NCBI RefSeq assembly: GCF_019175385.1
Contig: NC_083343.1
Coordinates: forward strand, 47,824,457 to 47,888,456
Length of the DNA: 64,000 nt
Direction of reading: 5' to 3'
Origin: Lycium barbarum
Lineage: Eukaryota; Streptophyta; Magnoliopsida; Solanales; Solanaceae
Shown here: piece by piece, positions 45,340 through 56,520 of the stretch
How the letters are laid out: each line of letters begins with the position of its first letter
How positions within the stretch are numbered: position 1 is the first letter of the stretch
The notes under the pieces: generated by a model
Databases searched by the model: none
What the model saw: only the letters and a program-made list of their open reading frames with translations
Told to the model about the DNA's origin: nothing
Program-made: the position numbers and the translations under genes

Positions 45340-46509
45340 CTCTTATTTTCATGATACATTGTTGTGGCATTGATGACACTGACGAAACACTTGATGAGCT
45401 GGGCTCAGTTTTACTTAAGTGATGTGCGAGTCCGATGTCCGATGTTCATCCCGGAATCGTTGATTGAGTGAAATTGATATTTGAGAGAACTCTTTTACTT
45501 GAGTAACATGAGATTCAGATGTCCGATGTTCATCCCGGAATCGTAGATTGCATGGCCGATATTCGATGTTATTTTCGGAATCGTTGTTAGTGCATGGACT
45601 CCGCGGGTCCCCAGGGTGGTGCCGGTGAGAAGCCCCCGTGGGCAAAGATCTGGGGTTCTGTCTGTCCGTTGGGCAAAGATCTGGGACATGTGACAGTTAG
45701 ACTTCGCGAGTCACGCTGGGTTGTGCTACCGAGACGTCGATATTCTTGTTCGGAATATATGTGTATACCTCATTTGCATGGCATTGCATTGCATTGCATT
45801 GCATTCATACCATCATTGCATTGCATTGCATTGCATTATGACATGATTGAGATGTTTGGTGTTGTATTGTGATGTGGATTGGATCGGATATATACAGATT
45901 GGAACATTGGGGATTAGATGCTTTATGTAGGTCATGACAGACATTTGGGATTGATTGTATTATCATGTACTTGTTGGTTTATTTGCTTATCTACTTTATT
46001 ATCTGAATTGTGTTAACTATGCTTAGTCCGCCGATGATGCCTACCAGTACTGTTGTTTGTACTGACTTGCACTTGCTGCATTCTTTTTTGAATACAGAGT
46101 ATCAGGTCGGATCCAGTTCTGTGACGCGTGCCTGATAGTCGCTTCAGCTCTATTCTCGAGTTTCTAGGGTGAGCATGACCGTTTGCCGCCTTGAAGACTT
46201 ACTGTATTTATGTCCTATTTTATCCAGAGGCATAGAAACTTATGTATTAGTATTCCGGATTGTATTATTTCTCTTTCCTTAGATTCTCTTGTATTATTCA
46301 GATCAGACCCTGGGGTGTTGTTATTATTTCGCACTATTCTACGATATATATATATATATATATATATATATCGTGAGACTTACGTATTTATTCCATTCCG
46401 TTGCTTAGTTTCATTAATTTATGTATTTATTCTTTGTTGGGTTGAGGGTTCGCTTACCGAGGCTACAAGGTAAGTGCCTGCACGACTTAGGCAGAATTGG
46501 GTCGTGACA
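45340..46509 (+). repeat. 3' LTR of element C, last part
   Basis: Continues from 42852 and matches 5' LTR segments 18600-18879 and 28353-29238. Contains a GCATT microsatellite (45776-45835, longer than at 28508), a TA microsatellite and the intact end GGTCGTGACA followed by AATGG. Confidence 0.88.
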
Positions 46510-46514
46510 AATGG

Positions 46515-46710
46515 ATGAATGTATTCATGAATGTAATGCATTGGCCAATATCAACCTGGTACACACATGCTAGCGGTCATTTTCCGCCTAGTGATGACCC
46601 ATTGGGGACTCACGAGGTCCATATACCCGTTACGGCGTGCAACCAGATCCTATGTTGTGGAGTGTGTTACGGTTCACTTTTACGCGGGTGCATAAACGCT
46701 ACTAAGAGGT
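46515..46710 (-). repeat. Oldest LTR, piece 3 of 4
   Basis: LTR-style phrases (GACCCATTGGGGACTCACGAGG; CGTTACGGCGTGCAACCAGATCC). The last resembles the GCGTGCAACCCGATCC repeats at 60820-60905, supporting the view that 46710 and 60816 were adjacent before Ogre-type sequence arrived. Confidence 0.5.
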
Positions 46711-48093
46711 TGTTGGTGCTCTAATTGGATTTCGTATTTTTAGAGTCGCCACCTAATTTTATAATAAAAATTAGGAAAACCGGGTAAAAATGGTTTATCA
46801 AACAAGAGAAAAATCCTTTTAAATCAGAGTTCGAGGTAAGGGTTCTGGTGATCCCCTAGGGAAGGTTTTAAACACACTAGAATTAAAGATCTATAAAATA
46901 CGGTTGACCGACGAGCTTTAACGTGTGATCATTGTAATTATTTGCTTAAAATATTTCCTTTTTCGCAAAAGTGTCATGCTTATCATAAATTCAAATTTTC
47001 GGCAAAAGTATCCCCTTTAAAAGGGGTTTTGGTTTCAAAATTAATATAAGGGTTCAACTCTCTTTAGTTCCAGACCAAGTCACACTCGGGATTTCTCCCG
47101 AGTAGAGTCGCTACTATTTTGGTCCTAAGGAGATGAGTTTAGATCTTATAAGTTTTTATTACTTATATATAAGAAAGTAAGTGGAGTATATCTCCTTTTT
47201 ATAGTATAAGTATATATAAAGAGTTTATTATATCCGTTTTAATTTCATTGAAGCTCAATTGGGTCAATCATATTCATACCAAAGCCAATTTACTCTCAAA
47301 TTGGTCCAAGTGTATTCACTTTTGTTTTTATCCTTAAAGTTTGGGCTTTTGGCCCAGATAATTCACTAAGTCTTTTGAAAGGGATTTTAAGTCCAATTTT
47401 TTTTTTTTTTTTTACGAAAAGTCCATTTAAAATTGAAGAAATCTGAATTTATTTAGAATCGCACAGAATCAGTCTAAACAACAAGAAACGTCCAAATCTA
47501 TCTAAGTCCAAATTGTTTAAGCTTTTACGAAGATCAATCCATTTTTCTAACTTATACTAGGCCTACGGCCCAAAATCAATTTGTTCTTTCCATTTTCTGC
47601 TGGGGCGTGAGGCCCAAATGATTTGTATTTTTTATCCCAAATATCCTTTTCAGTTAACTACACAATCAGTTCATTTTTATACTTGAAAAAATCTCGTAAA
47701 AAAACCAAGTTACTTATTTCATGCTTGTGTTAGAGATTAGCCAAGTTTGAAAATCGTTTGAGGTGACTTCCTAATAATACTAACATATTTCCTAAGTTCT
47801 AAACATATAAAGGGTTTAAATATTTGCAAATGTGTTTACATATACATACAAATAATACAAGTATATGAGTGCAATAAAAGAGGAAGGGCTAGGCTGGTGG
47901 CCTACGTAAGCCCACCGGTTGCCTATTTTCACCCATAGATGGGCCTTCAATATATTAGCTTCCCTTCATTATCGGACTCGATCAAAGAGAGGGGGTTGGG
48001 CATCTAGCCCAACAAGTTTTTAGTGGCAGAAAATAGCCTAAGTGGCCCATACGATTTCACATGCAACACAAAGGAGAAAATGGGGGTAATGGG
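46711..48093 (-). repeat. Ogre/Tat-type LTR fragment (minus)
   Basis: The plus strand reads AGAGTCGCCACCTAATTTT and AAAATTAGGAAAACCGG, the reverse complement of the terminal section of the Ogre-type LTR at 55540-55600, followed by GGGTTCTGGTGATCCCCTAG, the reverse of 53870-53890. It is therefore an oppositely oriented, truncated relative. Further right the match becomes weak. No coding. Confidence 0.65.
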
Positions 48094-49060
48094 TGTTGAC
48101 ACCTAATTTTCACCTCATAAAATGAGTATTCTAATTTTTAAATTCCTTGAGTCCAAGACGGAGTAAAGATGCCTTTTCAAATTTCAAAATTTAAAAATCC
48201 AGAGAAAATTGCAAAAATTTGACATTTAATTATTATTCTGTGAAATTACGACTTATTTATTTTCATAAATGTAAGTCAGAAAGAAAATGCGTATCCTACT
48301 CCTTCTAAATTCGAGAAATTCAACAATTGAAATGATGTACGAATTACGGTTCATTTTTTACCGCATTTTTCACATCCCTAAAAATTATCCGGAACTATAT
48401 CAACATTAGGCTCATTTTAAAACTAATTTTCTAAATTTGCGAGTTTTAAATTTTAAATTAGCCTAAAATAACTTTTTATTTTGTTATATGTGTGATTATA
48501 TTATTTAGTTATTAGTTGATTTAAATTAAGAGGTTGGGGAGGTTGCGCCTCCATGGCTATTTCACGACCATTTTGGCCGGATTTTTGAGGGGTTTTACCC
48601 TTCGTCTCATCTTATCATCATTCCAGGTTTAATTTCGTGATTTTGGTGAACAGTTGGGTTCAAATTGGATCGATTTAATGGGTTGTTGCTCGGGTCCTTG
48701 TGGGTTTTTGGTTTCCATGGGCGAGGTTTAAAACCTTTAGCCATCTTGTGCACCAAAGACCCTAAAAGTAGGGACTAGGGTAAAAACCTGTTTGAATTTG
48801 GGTACAATTTTGGGGTTTCTATCCCCTTTTAGTACTGTGTTTTTGTTATTTGTTTGTACTATATAATGACTAGGTGTCCTATTCGGTTATTCCCCTAAAA
48901 TTTAGGGATTTTGAATTAGGGTGTAGTACGAATTGGCTGGATTTTTGTTTGTTTGTATGATGTGTACAATATTTGAGTGGATAATAGTACTAATTGTACA
49001 ATTTTGCAACAAAAAATCCCTTATCCTATATCCTAAATTTCGAAATCTTTGAATATAGGA

Positions 49061-50015
49061 GGGGGGGGGGGGGGGGGGGGGGGGGGAGGGTGGAATTCTG
49101 TTTTGAGGTATCTTCCCTACCATTTTTACCCCTAGCTCACTGAATTTGCCTATAAATGGCATGTTTTGTTCATCATAAAGGAGGGACTTTTTTTCGGATA
49201 CCCTAGAAAATACTAGTATACTAGCCTATACATCACTATATTCCTACAATACACCATGGATATACTATAATATACAATATACAGTATACAATACTATAAA
49301 GAATACTAATAGACATTACTCTATAGCCGACACTACTAAAAAATACAAGTTATTTTTTGGAAAGTTGAAGAAAAGGTTTAAGGTCTTGTTTGGTGTTGAA
49401 GCTTTGGATCCCAATCTCCCCTTTGATCTTTTGGTTGCCCCATAGAAAGATACTAACCTATTCAAGCTTTTTTCATATTCATTATTTCAATTTGTCTGAT
49501 GCATTGTCTGCCTTTATGTGATTCTAAAATCATTTCAAGGTTTCATTTAAGGAACTGAATGTTTGTGTCTATTTATATGTGATTTTTTTCTTTTACCTAT
49601 TGGAACAAGTCTTGTTTAGCTACTTTTTCATTGAAAGTTTAAGGCTGCCATGATGTGATATGCGTGTAATGAAGTTTAAAAGGGAAAAGGGAGTATTCTT
49701 TAGCAATTAACCACTTAAGTATTAAGGTTTACTAGGTTAAAAATGAGTTAGATGTTCACTTTGGACCATACTTATTGCCTCATATGTTAGTTTTAAAGGC
49801 TAGATGGGTCCCTAATTTAGCTAACCAGTTTATTAGAAGGATTTGAATATCTTTGGTCTAGTGTGTGTATTAATCTTCCGCCTGAGTTATTGCTGATATG
49901 TTCTGATGAGAATGCCTTGGCCAGACAAGTCCTAAGTATCCCCCTTATCTACTATATCCTGTTGACCATCATTCAGATGAAAACTAGAGTCTACCCCCCC
50001 CCCCCCCCCCCCCCC
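49061..50015. repeat. Long G run and C run in the Ogre-type LTR
   Basis: 26 consecutive G at 49061-49086 and 22 C at 49994-50015, about 0.9 kb apart. Both downstream of, or close to, the TATA box at 49151. Lengths of such runs are prone to sequencing error. Confidence 0.85.
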
Positions 50016-53000
50016 TTCCTGTTGATCAGTTACTTAGTTTTGTTGTTGTGTTTTGAAAGGTTTATTGTTGGTTGTGAAAACAGGGTTGGGAAACTTGGTA
50101 AATGTTTGGATCTTGGAATAGACTATAAAGGTTGTTGTGAAGTTGAATATGATCTTAAAACCAGGAATTATTTCTTGTTTGAGATTTTGTGTTGCCTTAT
50201 TTGTTTTGAACTTGATCCAAACCTTGGCCTGCCATGCTCGAGTTTATCTTCATAATCTGAGATTGATGTCTTTCCTATTTGTCATATAAACTTGTAAAAA
50301 TGGTTTCAAATCTTCTTTTAAAACTGGTATGTTGAAGACTCTCCTTTTCCTTTTCTAAAAACTATCTACTTGAACCTAGAATGTTGACATGGAAACTCTG
50401 TTAGCTCCAAGAATCTTTAAAAGGTATTTTTGACTTTCTTGTTCTTGACTCTGTGACTTTACAAGATTTAGGAGAAGGGTTATCTTGTGGCTATTACTTA
50501 TTTGACTTACATTGTGAACTGTCCTTAATCCTGTCAATTGTTAGAAGTCTAAAACATGACCCCCTTTGACTTTACCTATTTAAACTATAAGACTAATAAG
50601 TGACATATTTGTTTAAAATAAGGGCATTAATGACCTGTGACTTGCCTTGTTAGTTCATTTCTTCTTTTAGGTAATTTAAAGTCTGAATACTGTATGGATG
50701 TTGATTCTGTTACTCTTGAGGATTTTTCTAAGAGGAATAATGGAATAGGAAGTATGAGGAGGTTGTCTTCATTGGCTGGTTTGTGATTTGCATTTAATAG
50801 CGGCATTGCTCATAGTCTGCTTGGTTTCCTTGGTATAACTTTGTTATCTAAATGGACTAACTATAGGAGGCATGAAATTTAATCTAATGATAAGTTCAGG
50901 ATTCCTTTCCCTATCATTTCTATATGTATGATTGTTGAATCTTGTTTCCTATGCTTACTGTTGAACTATTCTATGCTTTAATAAACCAAGACTAAACTAA
51001 AAGGAGATTAACATGAGCTTCTTCGTTCACCATATGAATATTTAGCCATATATGTGCTTTGATACATTATCATTCAACTTAGGATTAGGTATTATGTACC
51101 TTGTTCCCTTGATTATGGCCTTTAGACTAGATACTTAGCCTTTCCCTGCTTGAATTTCCAGTTGTTGTGAGCTGCATCTACACTTTACATCTTCATTTTT
51201 TGGTTGTCTTTGCATTATGGAGAACTGACTTGAAATTAAAACAATGTTTTGACCTTCCCTTCTGTTATGTTTAAACTAATTGACTGTTAAGGCATCTTAA
51301 GTTGGTTTTGGAATCAAACTTGTAGGATTTATAACCTGAGGATCTATTGTACTTACAGAACCTACATCCTATCTGTCATTTTGACCTGCTTCCTAGTTTT
51401 AAAATTGAATTTTTGATTAAATCTTCCTGCCTGAGGCTATAATGTAAAAGTTGGATCTTTAATATAATGGAAAAATTGAGGCTAAGTGGGCTTTAAGGAA
51501 GCAGATATAACACTTGCATAGTTGTGCCCATCTTGTTGTTTGTTTGGGAGTTTCTGAGGTTCTCCTATATGTGATTCCTACTCTTGCTTGCTTGTTTGAG
51601 CTAAAATATGCTTGACACTCCCTTGTTTGACCTAGGATAAGTGGTATCAACCTTTTCTAGTTATGATTTGGACTTCCATGGATTTGTAACTATTCTTATA
51701 TGAGTTTTCTGTCATTTGTGACTTTATTGACCGCATTTGAGTCACGTTTGCACCCAGGGCAGGTTTATGTCCCCTTCATCTTATCATGGACTTGTTGATT
51801 ACCCATTGCATTCTCTGTTTAACCTTACATTTGTGTGAAACTTATGAGCTTGAACTCTGAGTACAAATTGTCATTTTGAAGTCCTGGCAATGCTTTCTAT
51901 GTGACTGCCTATATAAAATAATCTTTGTATTTAACTGAGATCCTTTATGACTTGGGAATCATTTGTAAACCTATGCTCTGAATTTACTTATTACTTGGAT
52001 TGTTTTTAAGTTAAAATTGACGTAAGATGACTTTGTATCTTAAAACCTGCTTCTGTGACCCTTTGATCAGTGGTAAGTAGGTTCAGAAAAAGGTTTCTTG
52101 CATTTGTTCAGCTTCCTATCAACACTTTATCCCCTCTTAATTGATGATTTCCCCTAGAAATTTTAGGAACTAGGACTCCAAGTAGGATGATCATGACCTA
52201 TACCTTGTTTCTTTCCCTTCTTTCTTCCCCATCTCTTAATCTTGTGCTACTTTGCTTCTCTACCCCCTCCACTGTTAATATTACTTGCTTTATTACCTAA
52301 AAGATGTGCTATGCCCTCTTGGTTATACTATGGCTGTTTTCAGAAGTTGTAACACTTGACATGACTGGCCTTGCTTAAAAACTACTTGATTTTCTTCCTC
52401 TTGCATTAGTCAAGTCTTCCTGTGGCATTCCTGTTTTAAGTGTATTGATAATTGGTTTTGACTTTGCATATTATAGAATTTTTACTTGCTTGTTTAGCCT
52501 TAATTGGCAGTGAAATACTCAATTGTGAGATGTTGGGGATTTCTGGGAAAAAACTTGAGGCTTTTATCTGATTTGTGTGTGGTGTTTTAGAGTCAATGAC
52601 AAATGAGTATATAGTATATTAGCAAGTGTATATGGAGGGTATGTCCTTCAAAGGGTTTTGCTCTTCATTTTAGAAAGTATGCCGGTGGTATATCATGTAT
52701 ACCACAGCCTTTGACCCTTAGAAAATTGAGAAAAAGAATAAATCTTTGGGCCTACTGCTTGGGCCCGTCACTCACATTTTGTACTTAGCTTAATATCACT
52801 ATTGTTTTAGGGGCCTATCTCACATTTCTAATAGTTGGGCCACCTCACTACTTGATGCTGCTAGCTATCACGTACGGGTCTGGCCCAACAGAGTTGTAAT
52901 TCATTATTTCGCATTGTAATAGTTATTATACCTCTTTATTTTTGTACTTAGCTTAATTTGTGGATGTATACTAATGTTAAACTTACCCTTTGCATTTTAT

Positions 53001-53957
53001 ATCTCTCAAAACCCAGTGGTGGGTTTCCACGAGTCCCACCAATGTGTATAGATGGAGTCTACAAAATGGAGCACAATCTGGAGCAAACGTTGGACCCGAG
53101 GAACCAAAAGTGCATATTTACTTCTCTATTTGGGCTTGGTCAGCCCAGATTCTCTATCTTTTCTAATTATGCATTTCAAATTATTATTTGCAAATTATCA
53201 TGCCTATTGGAACCCTTAATGGATTGCTATATTTTAAAAGTCGCTAAAAAATGAGTTTGCCACACACTTTGAGACGATAATGTAAATTGTAACTGATTTG
53301 ATCACAAGGACCAAAACTGCCATTTTCGTAAAAGTGAGGACTGATTTTGACACTTGTGAAACTTGTGGGCTGATAATATGTGGACTGATTTGAACCGAAT
53401 ATTCAAACTTGTGGGACTAGTTATGATTGAAGGACTTGGGCTAACGATAAAATTTGACTTAAACTTAAAAAAGGAAAAGTTGGACTATACATATATATAC
53501 TATATAGGCTATAATAATATACCTAACCTATTTTCTTAAAACTATTTTCCTATGCTTTAACCGCTTTTCAAAAAATTATTTTTTGGGTGGACTTACGTAG
53601 AGTCCTACTTAGGCTAAGAGCCTTTGGGTATTAGCCTACGTGTTCTAGTCCGATACCCTAAAACACCCAATTTTGGGCAAAACTCTACCACTTTTGATTC
53701 TTGAAAAGAGGTATTTTTTTGCATCAAAGACTAATTTTTATTTGCGGAAGTGTGAAATACAAACTATTTTTATCACAACCAGTATATATCTATTTAGACA
53801 CACTATTAGAACCCGTAGATAAGCCACAATTGAGCGGATCCTTAATACCGGGGTGCCTAACACCTTCCTCGGGGGATCACTAGAACCCTTACCTAGACTC
53901 TGTGTAGATTAGGTTTCTTTTAAAATAATCATAAAATAAATGTTTTAAATGAACCCT

Positions 53958-55535
53958 GGGAAAATACATAACCCCCCCCCCCCCCCAACGTATACTCGGA
54001 TTAATTATGACACACCCAACCTTTGCGGGCGACCTATTACCCCCCTGGCCTTATTTTGTCTATATTTTTGTACTATTTTCGACTGACGTGGCGCAATCAA
54101 AATTTGATGCCCAGTTGCACAGTGGAGAGTGTGCAACACTCTCCGCCACATTGACGCCACGTCAGTGCCACTTTTCCTTTTTTTTTTTATTTGATTTTTC
54201 TTTTATTAATTATATTTACACTAATTAACCTCTAATTAACCATTAAACCCTCAATTAATTTTTTCTTCATCACTAAACCCTTCTTCTTCTTCTTCTTCTT
54301 CTTCTTCTTCTTCTTCTTCTTCTTCTTCTTCTTCTTCATTTCAAGAAATCCATCAACCCATTTTCTTCCTCTATTAACACACACACATTCAACCCATTTT
54401 CTTCCTTCATTAACACACACACACATTCAACCCATTTTCTTTCTCCATTAACAACACACATTCAACCCATTTTCTTCTTCCATTAACACACACACATTCA
54501 ATTTCTTTCATCAATCATAAATATCTTTTCAAGAAATCAACCAAACCATATTCTTCCTCCATTAACACACACACATTCAACCCATTTTCTTCCTCCATTC
54601 ACACACACACATTCAACCCATTTAATCATCAATCATAAAGAGCTTATTTTCAAGAAACATTCAACCCATTTTCTTCCTCCATTAACACACATATTCAATT
54701 TCATCATAAACCCCCCTTCTTCTTCTTCTTCTTCTTCTTCTTCTTCTTCTTCTTCTTCTTCATTTCAGGCCGCCCCTCCCCCCACCCAAAACTCTAGATT
54801 GTACAATTTCTTCATTTTCCTGCTGTTGCAGCTGCCCCCCCCCCCCCCCCAAACCCGCTGCTCTTGCCCCACCCATTTGAAGAAATTGCTATTGACACCC
54901 ATTTGAAGAAATTGCCATTTGAAGGACAAACTGTGCAATTTCTTCCTTTCTGGGCTATGTTCAATCATGGACTAGAATTTAACAACAATGGAAATTTTTG
55001 TTTGTTAAATTTCATGGAAATTGTCCAACCCGCTCCTCTTGCCATTTGTTAAATTTCATGAAAATTCATGGGGAATGGAATTTAACAACAATGTAGAAAT
55101 TGCACAAACTGGGCTATGTTCAATCATAGCAATGTCGGTGGCGGCGGTATGGTGGTGGCGACGGCAGTGGTGTGGCGGCGGCGGAGGTGGTTGAGGAGAA
55201 AGAAGAAGAAAGAGAAAAAGGAGAAAGAAGAAGAAAGAGAAAAATAAATTGCAATTAATAGCTTTAACAATTGAAATGTGGAAGAAAGGGAGGGTGGGGG
55301 TGGGTGAGAGGATAAAATATAAATATATTTTTAAAAATTATTTTTTATTAAAATATAAAAACTATTTTTACTGCTTTCACTCGCTATTAATTTTTTTTGG
55401 TGTCACGTCAGTCGAAAATGGTACAAAAATACAGAAAAAATAAGGCCAGGGGGGTAATAGGTCGCCCGCAAAGGTTGGGTGCATCATAATTAATCCGAGT
55501 ATACGTTGGGGGGGGAGGGGTTTATGTATTTTCCC
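53958..55535. mobile_element. Mutator-type MITE with long terminal inverted repeats
   Basis: About 135-base terminal inverted repeats (53958 to about 54092; about 55400 to 55535) begin GGGAAAATACATAA, then a C run, then AACGTATACTCGGATTAATT, with few mismatches. Flanked by the 10-base direct repeat AATGAACCCT (53948-53957; 55536-55545). Long inverted repeats with a 9 to 11-base target duplication are the mark of Mutator-like elements. The 1,578-base interior has no transposase frame, only microsatellites and minisatellites, so it is non-autonomous. Confidence 0.9.
54281..54761. repeat. TTC microsatellites and CATTCAACCCATTTTCTTCC minisatellite inside the MITE
   Basis: TTC repeats at 54281-54337 and 54717-54761 flank about eight degenerate units of roughly 35 to 40 bases built on CATTAACACACACACATTCA plus ACCCATTTTCTTCC. 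A 16-C run lies at 54835-54850. Confidence 0.9.
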
Positions 55536-55738
55536 AATGAACCCTTTCGACTCGGTTTTTCCTAATTTCCTGAAAATTAGGTGGTGACTCTTAAATAAGT
55601 CCATTTAGAGTACCATTATGTAGAAGTATATTTTTTCCTTTTTCCAGTACGATTGACAACCGTACTTCCCGGGGACACTTTCCTTTTTAAATGAGGCAAG
55701 TGCAAATACGAATCGGAAAAAATACGACACGCTGCAGA

Positions 55739-55756
55739 TGGCGACTCTGCTGGGGA
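55739..55756 (+). promoter_or_regulatory. Primer-binding site of the Ogre-type element
   Basis: TGGCGACTCTGCTGGGGA, two bases after the LTR end. Ogre elements are known to use an Arg tRNA primer and similar sites; the exact tRNA was not checked. It differs from the Met-type sites of the other elements. Confidence 0.78.
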
Positions 55757-56520
55757 CAATCTAAGGTTCTAACCATAATGGTTCTAATTATTTGTGTGTT
55801 TGTATGATATAAATTGTTTAAGTGATATAAATTATTTATGTGTTTAAATTTCCGCAAAATATAACTGTAATTCATGCATGCATACTCCGCCACTCCTGGC
55901 ATTTATTTTATATTTTTCTAAAGGATGATGACGTGGGATGAGCTGCGGTCATACCTTCACTAAAAAACCTTTAATACATTCTTTAGAGGACTCTAAGGTC
56001 GAGTGGACATGCGGTTATCCTACAACCTTAGAGAGCCCACCCCTAGCTTGTCCGCTTGGGTAACTTGTGTCATTCGCTTGAAAATCACTCTAGAATAATT
56101 AGCGTAGAGCAAAGCCAAATCCCTACTGATATAGCGCATACTGACCGTAGAACGGTTTGGGTATTCAAACCTACCTGAATCGGACAGGAAAGACACCCTA
56201 CTGTGTTCAGATGGTGTAAAAACCTGAAGACACTACATCCCACTATTGTCTATTTGGAAGCATTATTGTGCCAAGTGTGAAATAAATTGTTGTTCCTGGG
56301 GGCGGGGGACTAACAGTGTCTTATCTTGCAGATGTCTCCTGATGTGCAGTTTGATATGGTTGTGGGCCACCACCAGGTTTAGTGATATGGTGGAAAGGTT
56401 TGACTAATGATTAGAAGAAAGAAATAAAGAGTTGTGTGGGGGCATCTGTCTTCATTAATGGATATGATAGGGGATCCAGGTTAGCTACAGATCATTACCA
56501 GTTATTGGGACAACGATAGA
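55757..56520 (+). other. Untranslated leader of the Ogre-type element
   Basis: No convincing frame. A possible splice acceptor TTATCTTGCAG lies at about 56319-56331 just before an ATG, but no donor was identified. Confidence 0.5.

Larger units (their letters stand above)
16901..46509 (+). mobile_element. Element C: nested, internally deleted Ty3/gypsy retrotransposon
   Basis: Host of three insertions. Its own sequence is 16901-18879, 28353-29785, 41133-42852 and 45340-46509. It starts TGTAACGACCC and ends GGTCGTGACA. Flanks are AGTGG (left) and AATGG (right), a 5-base target duplication with one difference. Order: 5' LTR, primer-binding site, gag, start of protease, then a direct jump into the middle of the 3' LTR. 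A deletion therefore removed RT, RNase H, integrase, polypurine tract and about half of the 3' LTR. The diverged target copies, LTR differences and three later insertions make it older than elements B and D. Confidence 0.88.
48094..55736 (+). repeat. Ogre/Tat-type 5' LTR (+), interrupted by a MITE
   Basis: TGTTGACACCTAATTTTCACC start and CACGCTGCA end, directly followed by an Ogre-like primer-binding site. About 6.05 kb after removing the MITE, within the large range known for Ogre LTRs. TATA box TATAAAT at 49151-49157. Frames such as 49863-50255 are homopolymer-containing and show no domain. No second LTR is visible in the window. Confidence 0.75.

Noticed and set aside
48080..48093. Polypurine tract before the Ogre-type LTR (AAAATGGGGG)
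   Set aside because: The LTR at 48094 is followed by a primer-binding site, so it is a 5' LTR. The G-rich stretch before it is flanking sequence.
49863..50255. 130-codon frame in the Ogre-type LTR
   Set aside because: Contains a 22-C homopolymer read as poly-Pro and no known domain; LTR sequence.
54340..54700. Regular repeats resembling a CRISPR array
   Set aside because: Plant DNA. Units are degenerate, with no unique spacers of constant length; this is a minisatellite inside a MITE.
56319..56340. Intron in the Ogre-type leader
   Set aside because: A plausible acceptor is visible but no donor or branch site could be supported. The intron known in Ogre lies elsewhere (protease-RT).
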